Part shown: piece after piece, positions 37,199-45,450 of the stretch | Layout of the letters: each line of letters starts with the position of its first letter | How positions within the stretch are numbered: position 1 is the stretch's first letter | Notes under the pieces: model-generated | Databases searched by the model: none | The model's input: the letters and a program-made list of their open reading frames with translations, nothing else | What the model was told of the DNA's origin: nothing | Source of the DNA: Thermohalobaculum sp965247385 | Lineage (GTDB): Bacteria; Pseudomonadota; Alphaproteobacteria; Rhodobacterales; Rhodobacteraceae | Reading direction: 5' to 3' | Assembly: GCA_965247385.1 (NCBI GenBank) | Contig: CBDFHG010000003.1 | Span: 248,001-312,000, forward strand | DNA length: 64,000 nt | Program-made: the position numbers and the translations under genes

Positions 37199-37966
37199 AT
37201 GGGTGCGATCAAGGGTGCGCTGGGCCTGTTCGGGGGAACGCTGCGCGACCTTGCTCCGATTGTCGTGATCGTCGCTTTCTTCCAACTCGCGGTTTTGCGC
37301 CAGCCGGTCGACAACCTGGGCGAGATCGCCATCGGCTTCGTCTTCGTGCTGCTCGGGTTGGCGATCTTCATCCGCGGCCTGGAGATGGCGCTGTTCCCGA
37401 TCGGCGAGGCCCTGGCGGATGCCTTCGTGCGCAAGGGCTCGCTGGTCTGGCTGCTGCTGTTCTCGTTTGCGCTGGGCTTCGGCACCACCATCGCCGAACC
37501 GGCGCTGATCGCGGTCGCGCTGAAGGCCAGCGAGGTCTCCGGCGGCACCATCGGCACCTGGGGGCTGCGTCTCGCGGTGGCCCTCGGGGTCGCGGTCAGC
37601 CTGGCGGTCGGGTCGTTCCGGATCGTCACCGGCACGCCGCTCTATCTTTACATGGTCGTCGGATATGTGATTGTCGTCGTGCAAACGCTGTACGCGCCGC
37701 GCATGATCGTGCCGCTGGCCTACGATTCCGGCGGGGTGACGACATCGACGGTGACGGTGCCGCTGGTCGCGGCGCTGGGTCTCGGGCTTGCCTCGACGGT
37801 GCCGGGGCGGAGTCCGCTGCTCGACGGCTTCGGCATGATCGCCCTGGCCAGCCTGTTTCCAATGATCACGGTGATGGGATATGCCCAGATCGGCGAATGG
37901 ATGGCGAAGAGAAATCTACGTGCGAACGCCCGCAATGGTGCGCGTGAGGGAGGGATCAACCCATGA
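37199..37966 (+). CDS. DUF1538 membrane protein (UmpA/UmpB-type antiporter subunit)
   Basis: 255 residues with about seven membrane segments and the family segment SFALGFGTTIAEPALIAVAL. Paired DUF1538 proteins (UmpA and UmpB) from a halophile have been described as a two-component Na+(Li+,K+)/H+ antiporter. Here only one subunit is seen. Its stop overlaps the ATG of the P-II-like gene (ATGA), and a CBS-domain gene follows, so transport was probably regulated by P-II. That regulator is now destroyed by a transposon. Confidence 0.8.
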   Translation: MGAIKGALGLFGGTLRDLAPIVVIVAFFQLAVLRQPVDNLGEIAIGFVFVLLGLAIFIRGLEMALFPIGEALADAFVRKGSLVWLLLFSFALGFGTTIAEPALIAVALKASEVSGGTIGTWGLRLAVALGVAVSLAVGSFRIVTGTPLYLYMVVGYVIVVVQTLYAPRMIVPLAYDSGGVTTSTVTVPLVAALGLGLASTVPGRSPLLDGFGMIALASLFPMITVMGYAQIGEWMAKRNLRANARNGAREGGINP

Positions 37967-38110
37967 AGTTCAAACTGCTCGTGGTTATGACCGATGACGA
38001 CTTGGCCAGTAAGGTTATCGAAAGGGAATTATATATTTGAGTGACCAAAATGGTTGACGTCAGCAAATTGCCACGCTATGGTGACTCAAGAATCAAAACA
38101 GGAGCCGATA

Positions 38111-39076
38111 ATGTCGAATGCACCGGGCAAGAGTTTTCGGAAGGGAATGTCGATCGCCGAACTGTTTCGGATGTTTCCCGATGACGAAAAGGCGGAGGCA
38201 TGGTTCATTAAGACGCGCTGGCCGGACGGGATTTCCTGCCCGAAATGCGGTTCGACAAATGTGCAGGTAAAAACAACGCATCGTTCAATGCCGCATCGGT
38301 GCCGGTCGTGCCGTAAGCACGGGAGCGGGTTCTTTTCTGTTCGCACCAATTCCAAAATGGAAGATTCACATATCGGCTATCAGGGCTGGGCGATTGCGAT
38401 TTACCTTTTCGCCACCAACCTGAAAAGCGTGTCCAGCATGAAGCTGCATCGTGATCTCAACATCACGCAGAAGTCGGCATGGTATCTCGCGCACCGTATC
38501 CGCAAAAGCTACGACAATTTCGACGCGCTGTTTGTCGGTCCTACCGAGATCGACGAAACCTATATGGGCGGCAAAGAGAAGAACAAACACGCTGACAAGA
38601 AGCTCCGCGCTGGACGCGGCGCGGTCGGTAAAACGCCGGTTATTGGCGCAAAGGATCGCTCAACCAATCAGATCGTCGCCAAAGTCATTCAAGGCACCGA
38701 CAAAGAAACGTTACAAGGCTTTGTGGCTGAACACACGGCAGAGGAGTCAACTGTCTACACGGACGAGGCCACAGCCTACCGCGGCATGAAGAACCGCACC
38801 CATGGTGCCGTGTGTCATTCCGCCGGGGAATATGTAAACGGCATGGCGCACACGAACGGGCTGGAGTCATTCTGGGCAACGCTCAAGCGCGGCTATCACG
38901 GGACATTTCACCATTTCTCGGCGAAGCACATGAACCGCTATGTCAGCGAGTTCGCACGGCGTCACAATATCCGCGACAAGGACACCATCGACATGATGGA
39001 GGTCATTGCCGCCAACATGGTTGGGGTTCCGCTGCGCTATAGGGAGTTGATCGCACCTTCGGGAGCGCGCAGCTAA
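38111..39076 (+). CDS. IS1595-family transposase
   Basis: 321 residues from MSNAPGKSFRKGMSIAELF; GGAG precedes this ATG at 38101. The N-terminal zinc ribbon (ISCPKCGSTN and HRCRSCRKHG) is followed by the ISXO2-like DDE domain: PTEIDETYMGGKEKNKH, YTDEATAYRGM and NGLESFWATLKRGYHGTFHH. The third acidic position region fits IS1595 (Asn/Glu variants occur). The gene is intact. Its stop shares one base with the methyltransferase start (TAATG). Confidence 0.93.
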   Translation: MSNAPGKSFRKGMSIAELFRMFPDDEKAEAWFIKTRWPDGISCPKCGSTNVQVKTTHRSMPHRCRSCRKHGSGFFSVRTNSKMEDSHIGYQGWAIAIYLFATNLKSVSSMKLHRDLNITQKSAWYLAHRIRKSYDNFDALFVGPTEIDETYMGGKEKNKHADKKLRAGRGAVGKTPVIGAKDRSTNQIVAKVIQGTDKETLQGFVAEHTAEESTVYTDEATAYRGMKNRTHGAVCHSAGEYVNGMAHTNGLESFWATLKRGYHGTFHHFSAKHMNRYVSEFARRHNIRDKDTIDMMEVIAANMVGVPLRYRELIAPSGARS

Positions 39077-39894
39077 TGCCCGAAATCACAGTTCTCAACG
39101 GCGACTGTCGCGCTGTCCTTCGGGAAGTCGATGAATCATCGGTGCAATGCTGCGTGACTTCTCCACCATATTGGGGCCTTCGAGACTATGAGCATGAGGC
39201 TCAAATCGGTTCCGAAGAATCGCCAATTGAGTATGTGAAAAACCTTGTCGATGTGTTCCGCGAGGTTCGCCGTGTTCTTCGGCCTGACGGTCTGGTGTGG
39301 CTTAATCTCGGCGACGGATATGCTCGAAATGGCGGGACGGGTACTCACGGGCCAAATGCTGTCGTGGGAAATACAAAGAAACTAATCCAACACCGGAACT
39401 GTAAAGTTCCCCCAGTTTGGGGATTGAAGCCGCTTGATCTTATGGGAATCCCATGGCGCGTTGCCTTCGCTCTTCAAGAAGACGGCTGGTTTCTTCGGTC
39501 GCATATCACATGGGTAAAGACGGCCGCTATGCCGGAGAGCATGAAAAACCGGCCAACGCGATCAACGGAAGATGTATTCCTTCTGTCGGCCTCTCCTAAA
39601 TACTTCTATGACTCACACGGGTTTCGGCAAGATTCCGGTGCCAATCTTAGAAACTCTTGGATCATAGGCCCAGACCCTAGCAACACAGGACACCCGGCCG
39701 CATTTCCCCGCGAACTCGCCAAACGTTGCATTTTACTCGGTTCCCGGCCTGGCGACACGATATTGGACCCCTTCGGAGGATGCGGAACAACGGGCGTTGT
39801 GGCGGAGAGTCTGGGTCGAAATTCAGTGCTGGTCGAACTATGCCAACGGTGGAGTGCCGTGATTGAGAGTCGGGTTCATGGCACGCTCGGCTAG
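39076..39894 (+). CDS. DNA (N4-cytosine or N6-adenine) methyltransferase, transposon-borne
   Basis: 272 residues. Catalytic motif IV TSPPYWG (residues 28-34) comes first, and SAM motif I DPFGGCGTTG comes near the C-terminus (about 235-244). This order marks a beta-class amino methyltransferase. The SPPY form is common in N4-cytosine enzymes, but adenine methylation cannot be excluded. A target-recognition segment probably lies between about residues 85 and 200. It is coupled to the transposase stop and overlaps the HNH gene by 17 bases, so it is expressed as a unit. Likely the protective half of a restriction-modification pair. Confidence 0.9.
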   Translation: MPEITVLNGDCRAVLREVDESSVQCCVTSPPYWGLRDYEHEAQIGSEESPIEYVKNLVDVFREVRRVLRPDGLVWLNLGDGYARNGGTGTHGPNAVVGNTKKLIQHRNCKVPPVWGLKPLDLMGIPWRVAFALQEDGWFLRSHITWVKTAAMPESMKNRPTRSTEDVFLLSASPKYFYDSHGFRQDSGANLRNSWIIGPDPSNTGHPAAFPRELAKRCILLGSRPGDTILDPFGGCGTTGVVAESLGRNSVLVELCQRWSAVIESRVHGTLG

Positions 39895-40447
39895 TTCAAA
39901 GGGGAGGATTCTCGCGTTCTTTCTCGACAACCCCAAGGTCGTCCTTCGATCACAAGACATTCAAGATGCCAGCGGTGGCGCGGTAGAATGGGCGCGGCGC
40001 TTGCGTGAGCTTCGCGCCGAAGGATGGCGTATCCTCACCAACAATGATCGAGCCGATCTCAAGCCCGGAGAATACATTCTCGAAGACGAGACGCCACCAA
40101 AGGACTTTCGCTTCGAGCGCCCCATATCCCGGCGCTTGCGGGCGCAGGTCTTCGAGCGCAACGGCTACACCTGCCAGATGTGCGGGATCGGCGCGGGCGA
40201 CCCCACAGAGGAGGGAGGGACGGCGCGGCTGCACATTGGGCACATCAAAGACCGTGTCCACGGCGGCAAAGACGAAACAACGAACCTCCGTGCCTTGTGT
40301 AGCGACTGCAATCAGGGCGCGAAGAATCTGGTTCAAGAGCCGCCCAGCCACATATGGCTGCTCGGGCAAATTCGGCGCGCGACTATAGATGACCAACAGG
40401 CCGCGCTCGCGTGGCTCAAGTACAAATTCAGGGAGGATACGCCATGA
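39878..40447 (+). CDS. HNH endonuclease with N-terminal winged-helix, transposon-borne
   Basis: 189 residues from MARSASSKGRILAFFLDNPK. Residues ~5-75 look like a winged helix (sequence-reading domain). The HNH core has Cys99-x2-Cys102, LHIGHIKDRVHGG (His119, His122) and Cys141-x2-Cys144 around NLRALCSDCNQGAKN. All expected HNH/zinc residues are present. Its position directly behind and overlapping the methyltransferase suggests it is the cutting partner of a compact type II-like restriction-modification system. A homing-type role is the alternative. Target sequence unknown. Confidence 0.88.
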   Translation: MARSASSKGRILAFFLDNPKVVLRSQDIQDASGGAVEWARRLRELRAEGWRILTNNDRADLKPGEYILEDETPPKDFRFERPISRRLRAQVFERNGYTCQMCGIGAGDPTEEGGTARLHIGHIKDRVHGGKDETTNLRALCSDCNQGAKNLVQEPPSHIWLLGQIRRATIDDQQAALAWLKYKFREDTP

Positions 40448-40617
40448 CGGAAGAACGCCGGGATGTGCGGGTGAAGCCGCCCGCGCCTTGCTCCAAACAG
40501 AAATACGACAAGGAATTTCCGGCGATCAGCGATACGCCGGAAAACATCGCGAGACGCCTGTTTGATAGCCCACTGGAAGGATCGGCAGGACCAAAAGAGC
40601 CGCCACTGGAGGACTGA
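40444..40617 (+). CDS. 57-residue ORF, last passenger gene of the transposon
   Basis: Starts MTEERRDVRVKPPAPCSKQK; its ATG overlaps the HNH stop (ATGA). Hydrophilic and Pro/Glu/Lys-rich, with no predicted membrane segment and no family I recognise. It ends six bases before the right inverted repeat. The tight coupling suggests it is real, perhaps a controller or accessory protein of the methyltransferase/HNH pair; this is inference only. Confidence 0.6.
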   Translation: MTEERRDVRVKPPAPCSKQKYDKEFPAISDTPENIARRLFDSPLEGSAGPKEPPLED

Positions 40618-40947
40618 CGCCATGGTCACTCAAATATATAATTCCCTATCGAAACTGCCCGCGCCAACGGGGCGACCGGCTGCACGGTGATCACCAATGC
40701 CAGGGGGCGAGGGCCTGAAACCCACAAAAACCTTCCTCGGGCTCACCGTCGCCGGGCATCGCGACGTGATCCTGCTGCTGGTCGAGGAGCACCGCAGCCG
40801 CGACATCCTCGAAAAGATCGGCACCGAGTGCCGGTTCGATACCGACCCGGGCGCCGGGGTCGCCTTTCAGATCGATATCGAAGACGCCATCGGGCTGCGT
40901 GCCCAGATCGAAACCATCGAACAGGAAATCGGCGAGGAGGAACTGTG

Positions 40948-41358
40948 ATGGACAAGCCGGTCGTCAAGGTCGCCGACCTGATGCGGACAACGCTGCACAC
41001 TGTCGATGGGTTGGCCAGTGTGCGCGATGCAATCGATCAGATGAATGGCCTCGGGGTCAGTTCGCTGTTGATCGAGCGCCGTCACCCGGGCGACGAGCAC
41101 GGCGTCGTGACCGTGCGCGACATCGCCAGGAAGGTCATCGCGGCGAACAGGTCGGTCACCCGGACAAGTGTCTACGAGGTGATGACCAAGCCGGCGCTGA
41201 CCGTGTCCGCCGACATGAACGTGAAATACGCCATACGCCTGTTGTCGCGGTTTGAAATCAACCGGGCGCTGGTAACCCGGGAGGATGAATTGATCGGCCT
41301 GGTGACCCTTCGCGACATGGTGGTCGGATATGCCGGCGAGGTGCCGTCGGTGGACTGA
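40948..41358 (+). CDS. CBS-domain protein
   Basis: 136 residues from MDKPVVKVADLMRTTLHTVD, with GGAGG seven bases upstream. Two CBS motifs span about residues 8-62 and 72-130 (SLLIERRHPGDEHGVVTVRD and ALVTREDELIGLVTLRDMVV). CBS pairs bind adenine nucleotides and regulate partners. It is the last gene of the DUF1538/P-II operon, and its ATG overlaps the P-II stop. The upstream transposon may now separate it from the operon promoter. Confidence 0.9.
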   Translation: MDKPVVKVADLMRTTLHTVDGLASVRDAIDQMNGLGVSSLLIERRHPGDEHGVVTVRDIARKVIAANRSVTRTSVYEVMTKPALTVSADMNVKYAIRLLSRFEINRALVTREDELIGLVTLRDMVVGYAGEVPSVD

Positions 41359-41445
41359 TCCCCGCCCGGCCTTGCCCAGGTATCTTTGCGGAACGGGAAC
41401 ACCCGTTTGAACTGACATGTTGCGACACGCGCAGGGGGGAGCGTT

Positions 41446-42351
41446 ATGGAACTTTGGATTCCAATCACCATTGCCGCGGCGTTCCTGCAGAATCTCCGTT
41501 CGGCCTTGCAGAAGCACATCAAGGGGCGGCTCTCGACCTCGGGTGCTGCCTATGCCCGCTTCCTCTACGCCTGGCCCTTCGCGCTGGTTTATGTCTGGAG
41601 CTTGAACAGCCTAGGCGGGCTGGCGCTGCCCGCGCCGAACGGGCTGTTCCTGCTCTACTGCCTGCTCGGCGGCGTCAGCCAGATCCTGTTCACGGTGCTG
41701 CTGCTGTGGATGTTCTCGTTCCGCAGCTTTGCGGTCGGCACCACATTCTCGAAGCTCGAGGTTATCATGGTCGCCGGGCTGAGCGCGGCGATCCTCGGTG
41801 ACGGGCTTTCGGTGCTGGCGGTGCTGGCGGTGGCGCTCAGTGCGGTGGGCGTGATCTGCCTGTCGATGAACCGGGCGAACCTGACCCTCGGCACACTGCG
41901 ATCCGGTCTCACCGAGAAGCCAACGCTGATCGGCCTCATGTCCGCGGCCTGCCTCGGCGCCTCGTCGGTGTTCTACCGGGGTGGCGCGCTGGCGCTTGAC
42001 CACGACAACATCGCCATGGCGGCCGGCTTTACCCTCGCGGTCAGCGTTGTTTTGCAGGCGCTAATGATGGGTATCTGGATCGTCTGGCGCGAACCCGGCG
42101 AGTTTGTAAAAGTTTTGCGGCACTGGCGCTGGGCCGCGCCGGTAGGGGTCGCGGGGGCGCTGGGCTCGATCTGCTGGTTCACCGCCTTCACGATCCAGAA
42201 CGCTACCTATGTGCGTGCCGTGGGCCAGATCGAGCTGGTCTTCACCTTCATCGCCACCATCGTCTTCTTCCGTGAGAAAGTCAGCCGCATGGAGGTCATA
42301 GGCATCCTGCTGATCGCCGGCGCAATCCTGTTGCTGTTGCTGGCCGGGTAG
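41446..42351 (+). CDS. EamA/DMT-family transporter
   Basis: 301 residues with about ten membrane helices in two five-helix halves; each half ends in an EamA-like segment (the second: YVRAVGQIELVFTFIATIVF). DMT transporters export or import small metabolites. The substrate is unknown, and no neighbour helps. GGGGGGAGCGTT precedes the ATG. Confidence 0.88.
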   Translation: MELWIPITIAAAFLQNLRSALQKHIKGRLSTSGAAYARFLYAWPFALVYVWSLNSLGGLALPAPNGLFLLYCLLGGVSQILFTVLLLWMFSFRSFAVGTTFSKLEVIMVAGLSAAILGDGLSVLAVLAVALSAVGVICLSMNRANLTLGTLRSGLTEKPTLIGLMSAACLGASSVFYRGGALALDHDNIAMAAGFTLAVSVVLQALMMGIWIVWREPGEFVKVLRHWRWAAPVGVAGALGSICWFTAFTIQNATYVRAVGQIELVFTFIATIVFFREKVSRMEVIGILLIAGAILLLLLAG

Positions 42352-42392
42352 AGCGGGCGTCAACGCGCCATGGGTTTATGCGCCTGTTCGGC

Positions 42393-42620
42393 CCCCTTCG
42401 GTGATCTGTGCGCCGCCTCCCGCGCCGCCTTTTGCGGGTCTTTTGCCCGTGATAAAATCCGCTTATGCGGATTTCCGGCTCCACCTCCCGCCCAGCCACC
42501 AATGGTACTCCACTGGATAAATAGTACCATTGGTGGCTGGGCGGGGAGGAGGGGCGGGAGGCGGAGCGCCGAAAGCGCCAGCTTTCGAACAGGCGCAAAA
42601 GACCCGCCGGGAGGCGGGGT
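42393..42620. repeat. Compound palindromic element (REP/MITE-like)
   Basis: A central perfect 22-bp inverted repeat (42487-42508 and 42524-42545; CCCGCCCAGCCACCAATGGT...) is flanked by two imperfect inverted modules that both contain GCAAAAGACCCGC. The right module (42560-42618) matches 46202-46260 at 56 of 59 positions in inverted orientation. No coding potential. It lies between two convergent genes, so it may act as a bidirectional transcription stop as well as a mobile repeat. Confidence 0.85.
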
Positions 42621-42679
42621 GGCGCGCATTGGGCGCAAGGTGCGCTAAACTACGTGCTCGAGTTTCCTGGTGTATGTCC

Positions 42680-43921
42680 TCACAACGCTTGCCCCCGCAG
42701 CAGTCGAGGCACATCCCCCTCTATCCCCGCAGCCTCGCGCATGAAGGCACGGCGCAGCGGGCCGGTGCGGTTGATGGCGGCCAGGCCGGTGTCGCGGGCC
42801 AGTTTCAAGGCCGGGTTGCGGTTCGAGAACAGCCGGTTGAGCGCGTCCATCCCCAGTGCCAGCGATGTGGCGTCGAAGCGGCGCCAGCGCTGGTAGCGCT
42901 CCAGCACATTGGCGGCCCCGATATCCTCGCCGATCCTCACCGCCTCGACCAGCACCTCGGAAAGTGCCGCAACATCGCGCAGGCCGATGTTCAACCCCTG
43001 CCCGGCAATCGGGTGGATGCCATGCGCCGCATCGCCCGCCAGCGCCAGCCGGGGGACGACATAGCGTTCCGCCAGCGTCAGGTCCAGCGGGTAGGCCGAT
43101 CGGCGGCCGACCAGTCCGATCCGGCCCAGCCTCGGCCCGATCCGCGTGGCGATCTCTGCCGTGAAGGCGTCATCGTCCAGCGCCTGGAGCCGGTCTGCCT
43201 CCGCCGTCCGCTCCGACCACACCAGTGAGGACCGGTTGCCCAAGCCTTCATCGGGCAGCGGCAACACGGCGAACGGGCCGCCGGGAAAGAAGCTCTGATG
43301 CGCCAGCCCGTCGTGGGGCAGGTCGTGTTCGATGGCGTTAACCAGCCCGGTCTGGTCGTAGCCCCAGCGCAGCCGCCGGATGCCCGCCGCCTCCGCCGTC
43401 ACCGAGCGCCGCCCGTCGCAGGCGATCACCAGCGGTGCAGTCAGCGCCCGGCCGTCGGCCAGCCGCACCGTCGCCCCGGTGCCATCGCGGTCGACCCCCG
43501 CCATCTCGACCGGGGCCAGTTGGGTGATGCCTTTGGCCACCTCCATCGCTGCCAGCAGGGCGCCGCGCAGCCAGCGGTCCTCGACGATCCAGCCGACCCG
43601 GCCCTCGTCCAGTTCGCGCGGGTCGAAATGCAGCAGCGGCATTCCTTCAGGTACGCCCTCGGAAACATGGATATCGCGGATCGGCTGGGCCTTGTCCTCG
43701 ACCGCGCTCCAGACCTCCAGCGCCCGCAACAGCCGCATCGATCCCAGCGCGACCGCATAGGCACGGCCGTCGAAATCCGGCTGCGCCCGGCGCTCGGCGG
43801 CCACCCGGTCCAGCACGGTCACCCCGAACCCTGGCTTGGCCAAGGCCAGCGCCAACGCCGGGCCGATCAGCCCGCCGCCGATGATGATGATGTCGGTTCG
43901 TGTCCGGGGCTTGGCATTCAT
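42680..43921 (-). CDS. UbiH/Coq6-family FAD monooxygenase
   Basis: 413 residues from MNAKPRTRTDIIIIGGGLIG. Motifs: GGGLIGPALALALAK, DG motif APLVIACDGRRSVTAEAAGI (about residue 160) and GD motif LALAGDAAHGIHPIAGQGLN (about 290). The last is characteristic of the UbiH/UbiF/UbiI subgroup that hydroxylates ubiquinone precursors. Which ring position it acts on cannot be said. It is divergent from the amidase gene and shares an upstream region of about 80 bp with it. Confidence 0.88.
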   Translation of the reverse strand: MNAKPRTRTDIIIIGGGLIGPALALALAKPGFGVTVLDRVAAERRAQPDFDGRAYAVALGSMRLLRALEVWSAVEDKAQPIRDIHVSEGVPEGMPLLHFDPRELDEGRVGWIVEDRWLRGALLAAMEVAKGITQLAPVEMAGVDRDGTGATVRLADGRALTAPLVIACDGRRSVTAEAAGIRRLRWGYDQTGLVNAIEHDLPHDGLAHQSFFPGGPFAVLPLPDEGLGNRSSLVWSERTAEADRLQALDDDAFTAEIATRIGPRLGRIGLVGRRSAYPLDLTLAERYVVPRLALAGDAAHGIHPIAGQGLNIGLRDVAALSEVLVEAVRIGEDIGAANVLERYQRWRRFDATSLALGMDALNRLFSNRNPALKLARDTGLAAINRTGPLRRAFMREAAGIEGDVPRLLRGQAL

Positions 43922-44004
43922 GGTCTTTACTATCTGCCGGGTCTGGCGGATTGTCCATAACGGCAACCGGTTGGGGGCTGCGGCAGATCGAACGGGAGAC
44001 AGGC

Positions 44005-45351
44005 ATGAGTGAGACATGGCGCAGCAAAAGCGCGGCGGATCTGGGCCGTGGCATCGGCGCCGGCGAGATCGACCCGCGCGACCTGGCCGAGGTGTTCCTC
44101 GCCGCCATCGATGCCCATTCGGACACGCCGCGCATCTACGCCCGAACCACACCCGAACGCGCCCGCGCCGGGGTCGAGGGGGCATCCCGGCGGGCCAGAT
44201 CCGGCACCCGCCTCAGTCCGCTGGATGGGGTCCCGATAAGTTGGAAGGACAATTACGACATTGCGGGCGAGGTCACCGAGGCCGGCTCGATGCTGCTGAA
44301 GGGCAAGGTTGCCACCCACGACGCCACCGCCTTCGCCGCCGCCGCCGCGAGTGGTTTGATCTGCCTCGGCAAAACCCATATGTCCGAGCTCGCCTTCTCC
44401 GGCCTCGGCGTGAACCCGGTCACGGCCACGCCGCCCAACGCATTCGAGCCGGAACGTGCTCCGGGCGGCTCAAGTTCCGGCGCTGCCGTCTCGACCGCGC
44501 TGGGGCTGGCGGCGGCGGGGATTGGATCCGATACCGGCGGCTCGGTACGCATCCCGGCGGCGTGGAATGGGCTGGCCGGGCTGAAGACCACGGCGGGGGC
44601 GATTTCCTGCGAGGGGGTGGTGCCGCTCTCGACCACGCTGGACACCGTCGGCCCGCTGTGCCGCACGGTAGAGGACTGCGCCTTGCTGTATGCCGCATTG
44701 GCCGGGTTGCCGCCCGAGGTGCCCGCTGCGGCACCGCTGAACGGCGCCCGGTTCCTGATCCCCGAAACCGCCGTCCTCGACGGGTGTGACGCCGAGGTCG
44801 CCGCCGCCTTCGAGGTGGCGCTCGACGCCCTGGCGGAGGCCGGCGCCACGCTCACCCGCGCGCCCGTCCCGGAATTTGCCGAGAGCTTCGAAATCGGCGC
44901 CCGCATCTCCCCCATCGTCAACACCGAGGGCTGGCGCATCTGGGGCGAGACCATCGAAGCCAACCCCGGCGTGATGTTCCCGCTGATCGAACAGCGTTTC
45001 CGCATCGGCAGCGCCGGCAGCATCAAGCGTGACCACGAGGCCCTGGCCGAATACGCCCGCCTGTCGCGCGCGGTGCAGGGGCGGATCGAGGCCGACGGCA
45101 TCCTGGTGATGCCGACATCTCCCTGCCTGCCGCCCCCGGTGGCGCAATTGCTGGCTGACGACGACTACTTCGCCGAGCGCAACCTGCTGGCCTTGCGCAA
45201 CACCCGGCTGGGCAACATGCTGACCCTCGCGGCCCTGACGGTGCCGATGGCCACCCCCATGACCGGGCTGATGCTGGTCGCCGGGCCGGGACAGGAAGAC
45301 CGCCTGCTGGCGCTGGGGCAGGGTGTGGAGCAAACGCTTCTGCCGAGATAA
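44005..45351 (+). CDS. Amidase-signature family hydrolase
   Basis: 448 residues. The Ser-cisSer-Lys triad is intact: Lys in PISWKDNYDIAGE (about residue 80), cis-Ser in GGSSSGAAVSTALGLAAAGI (about 155) and the nucleophile Ser in GSDTGGSVRIPAAWNGLAGL (about 178). It hydrolyses an amide, but the substrate is unknown; it is not linked to the gatB/gatC genes. GGGAGA precedes the ATG. Confidence 0.92.
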   Translation: MSETWRSKSAADLGRGIGAGEIDPRDLAEVFLAAIDAHSDTPRIYARTTPERARAGVEGASRRARSGTRLSPLDGVPISWKDNYDIAGEVTEAGSMLLKGKVATHDATAFAAAAASGLICLGKTHMSELAFSGLGVNPVTATPPNAFEPERAPGGSSSGAAVSTALGLAAAGIGSDTGGSVRIPAAWNGLAGLKTTAGAISCEGVVPLSTTLDTVGPLCRTVEDCALLYAALAGLPPEVPAAAPLNGARFLIPETAVLDGCDAEVAAAFEVALDALAEAGATLTRAPVPEFAESFEIGARISPIVNTEGWRIWGETIEANPGVMFPLIEQRFRIGSAGSIKRDHEALAEYARLSRAVQGRIEADGILVMPTSPCLPPPVAQLLADDDYFAERNLLALRNTRLGNMLTLAALTVPMATPMTGLMLVAGPGQEDRLLALGQGVEQTLLPR

Positions 45352-45450
45352 GCTGCAAATTCATTCGCTGCGGAGAGCCGCCGCCGGTTCGTCGTGGCTC
45401 ACAAGTTCTGACTGAACAGACACCTCTCATAGCGATCGGGCGCAACCATC

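Larger units (their letters stand above)
38024..40646 (+). mobile_element. IS1595-family transposon (2623 bp) with methyltransferase/HNH passenger genes
   Basis: Perfect 24-bp terminal inverted repeats beginning GGGAATTATATATTTGAG occur at 38024-38047 and, inverted, at 40623-40646. They are flanked by an exact 8-bp target duplication TATCGAAA (38016-38023 and 40647-40654), the length typical of IS1595. Four overlapping same-direction genes fill the element: transposase, DNA methyltransferase, HNH nuclease and a 57-residue ORF. Intact ends and duplication indicate a recent insertion. Its base composition is visibly less GC-rich than the flanks. Confidence 0.95.
37963..40948 (+). pseudogene. 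P-II-like regulator gene, split by the IS1595 element and frameshifted
   Basis: The first 19 codons (MKFKLLVVMTDDDLASKVI) end at the transposon. After the right target duplicate (40647-40654) the frame resumes: ARANGATGCTVITNARG, then GLKPTKTFLGLTVAGHRDVI, LLVEEHRSRDILEKIG and GAGVAFQIDIEDAIG. This is a complete P-II-like fold in two pieces. A run of five G at about 40711-40715 adds a base and shifts the frame within the T-loop region, a second lesion. The stop overlaps the ATG of the CBS gene. Without the insertion the protein would be about 117 residues. Confidence 0.85.

Noticed and set aside
36850..37947. 365-residue plus frame over the DUF1538 gene
   Set aside because: Arg/Ala/Gly-rich shadow frame; the other frame has clear membrane helices.
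39076..40617. Reading the passenger genes as an independent chromosomal RM locus
   Set aside because: They lie strictly inside the two inverted repeats and the 8-bp duplication and overlap the transposase gene, so they belong to the transposon.
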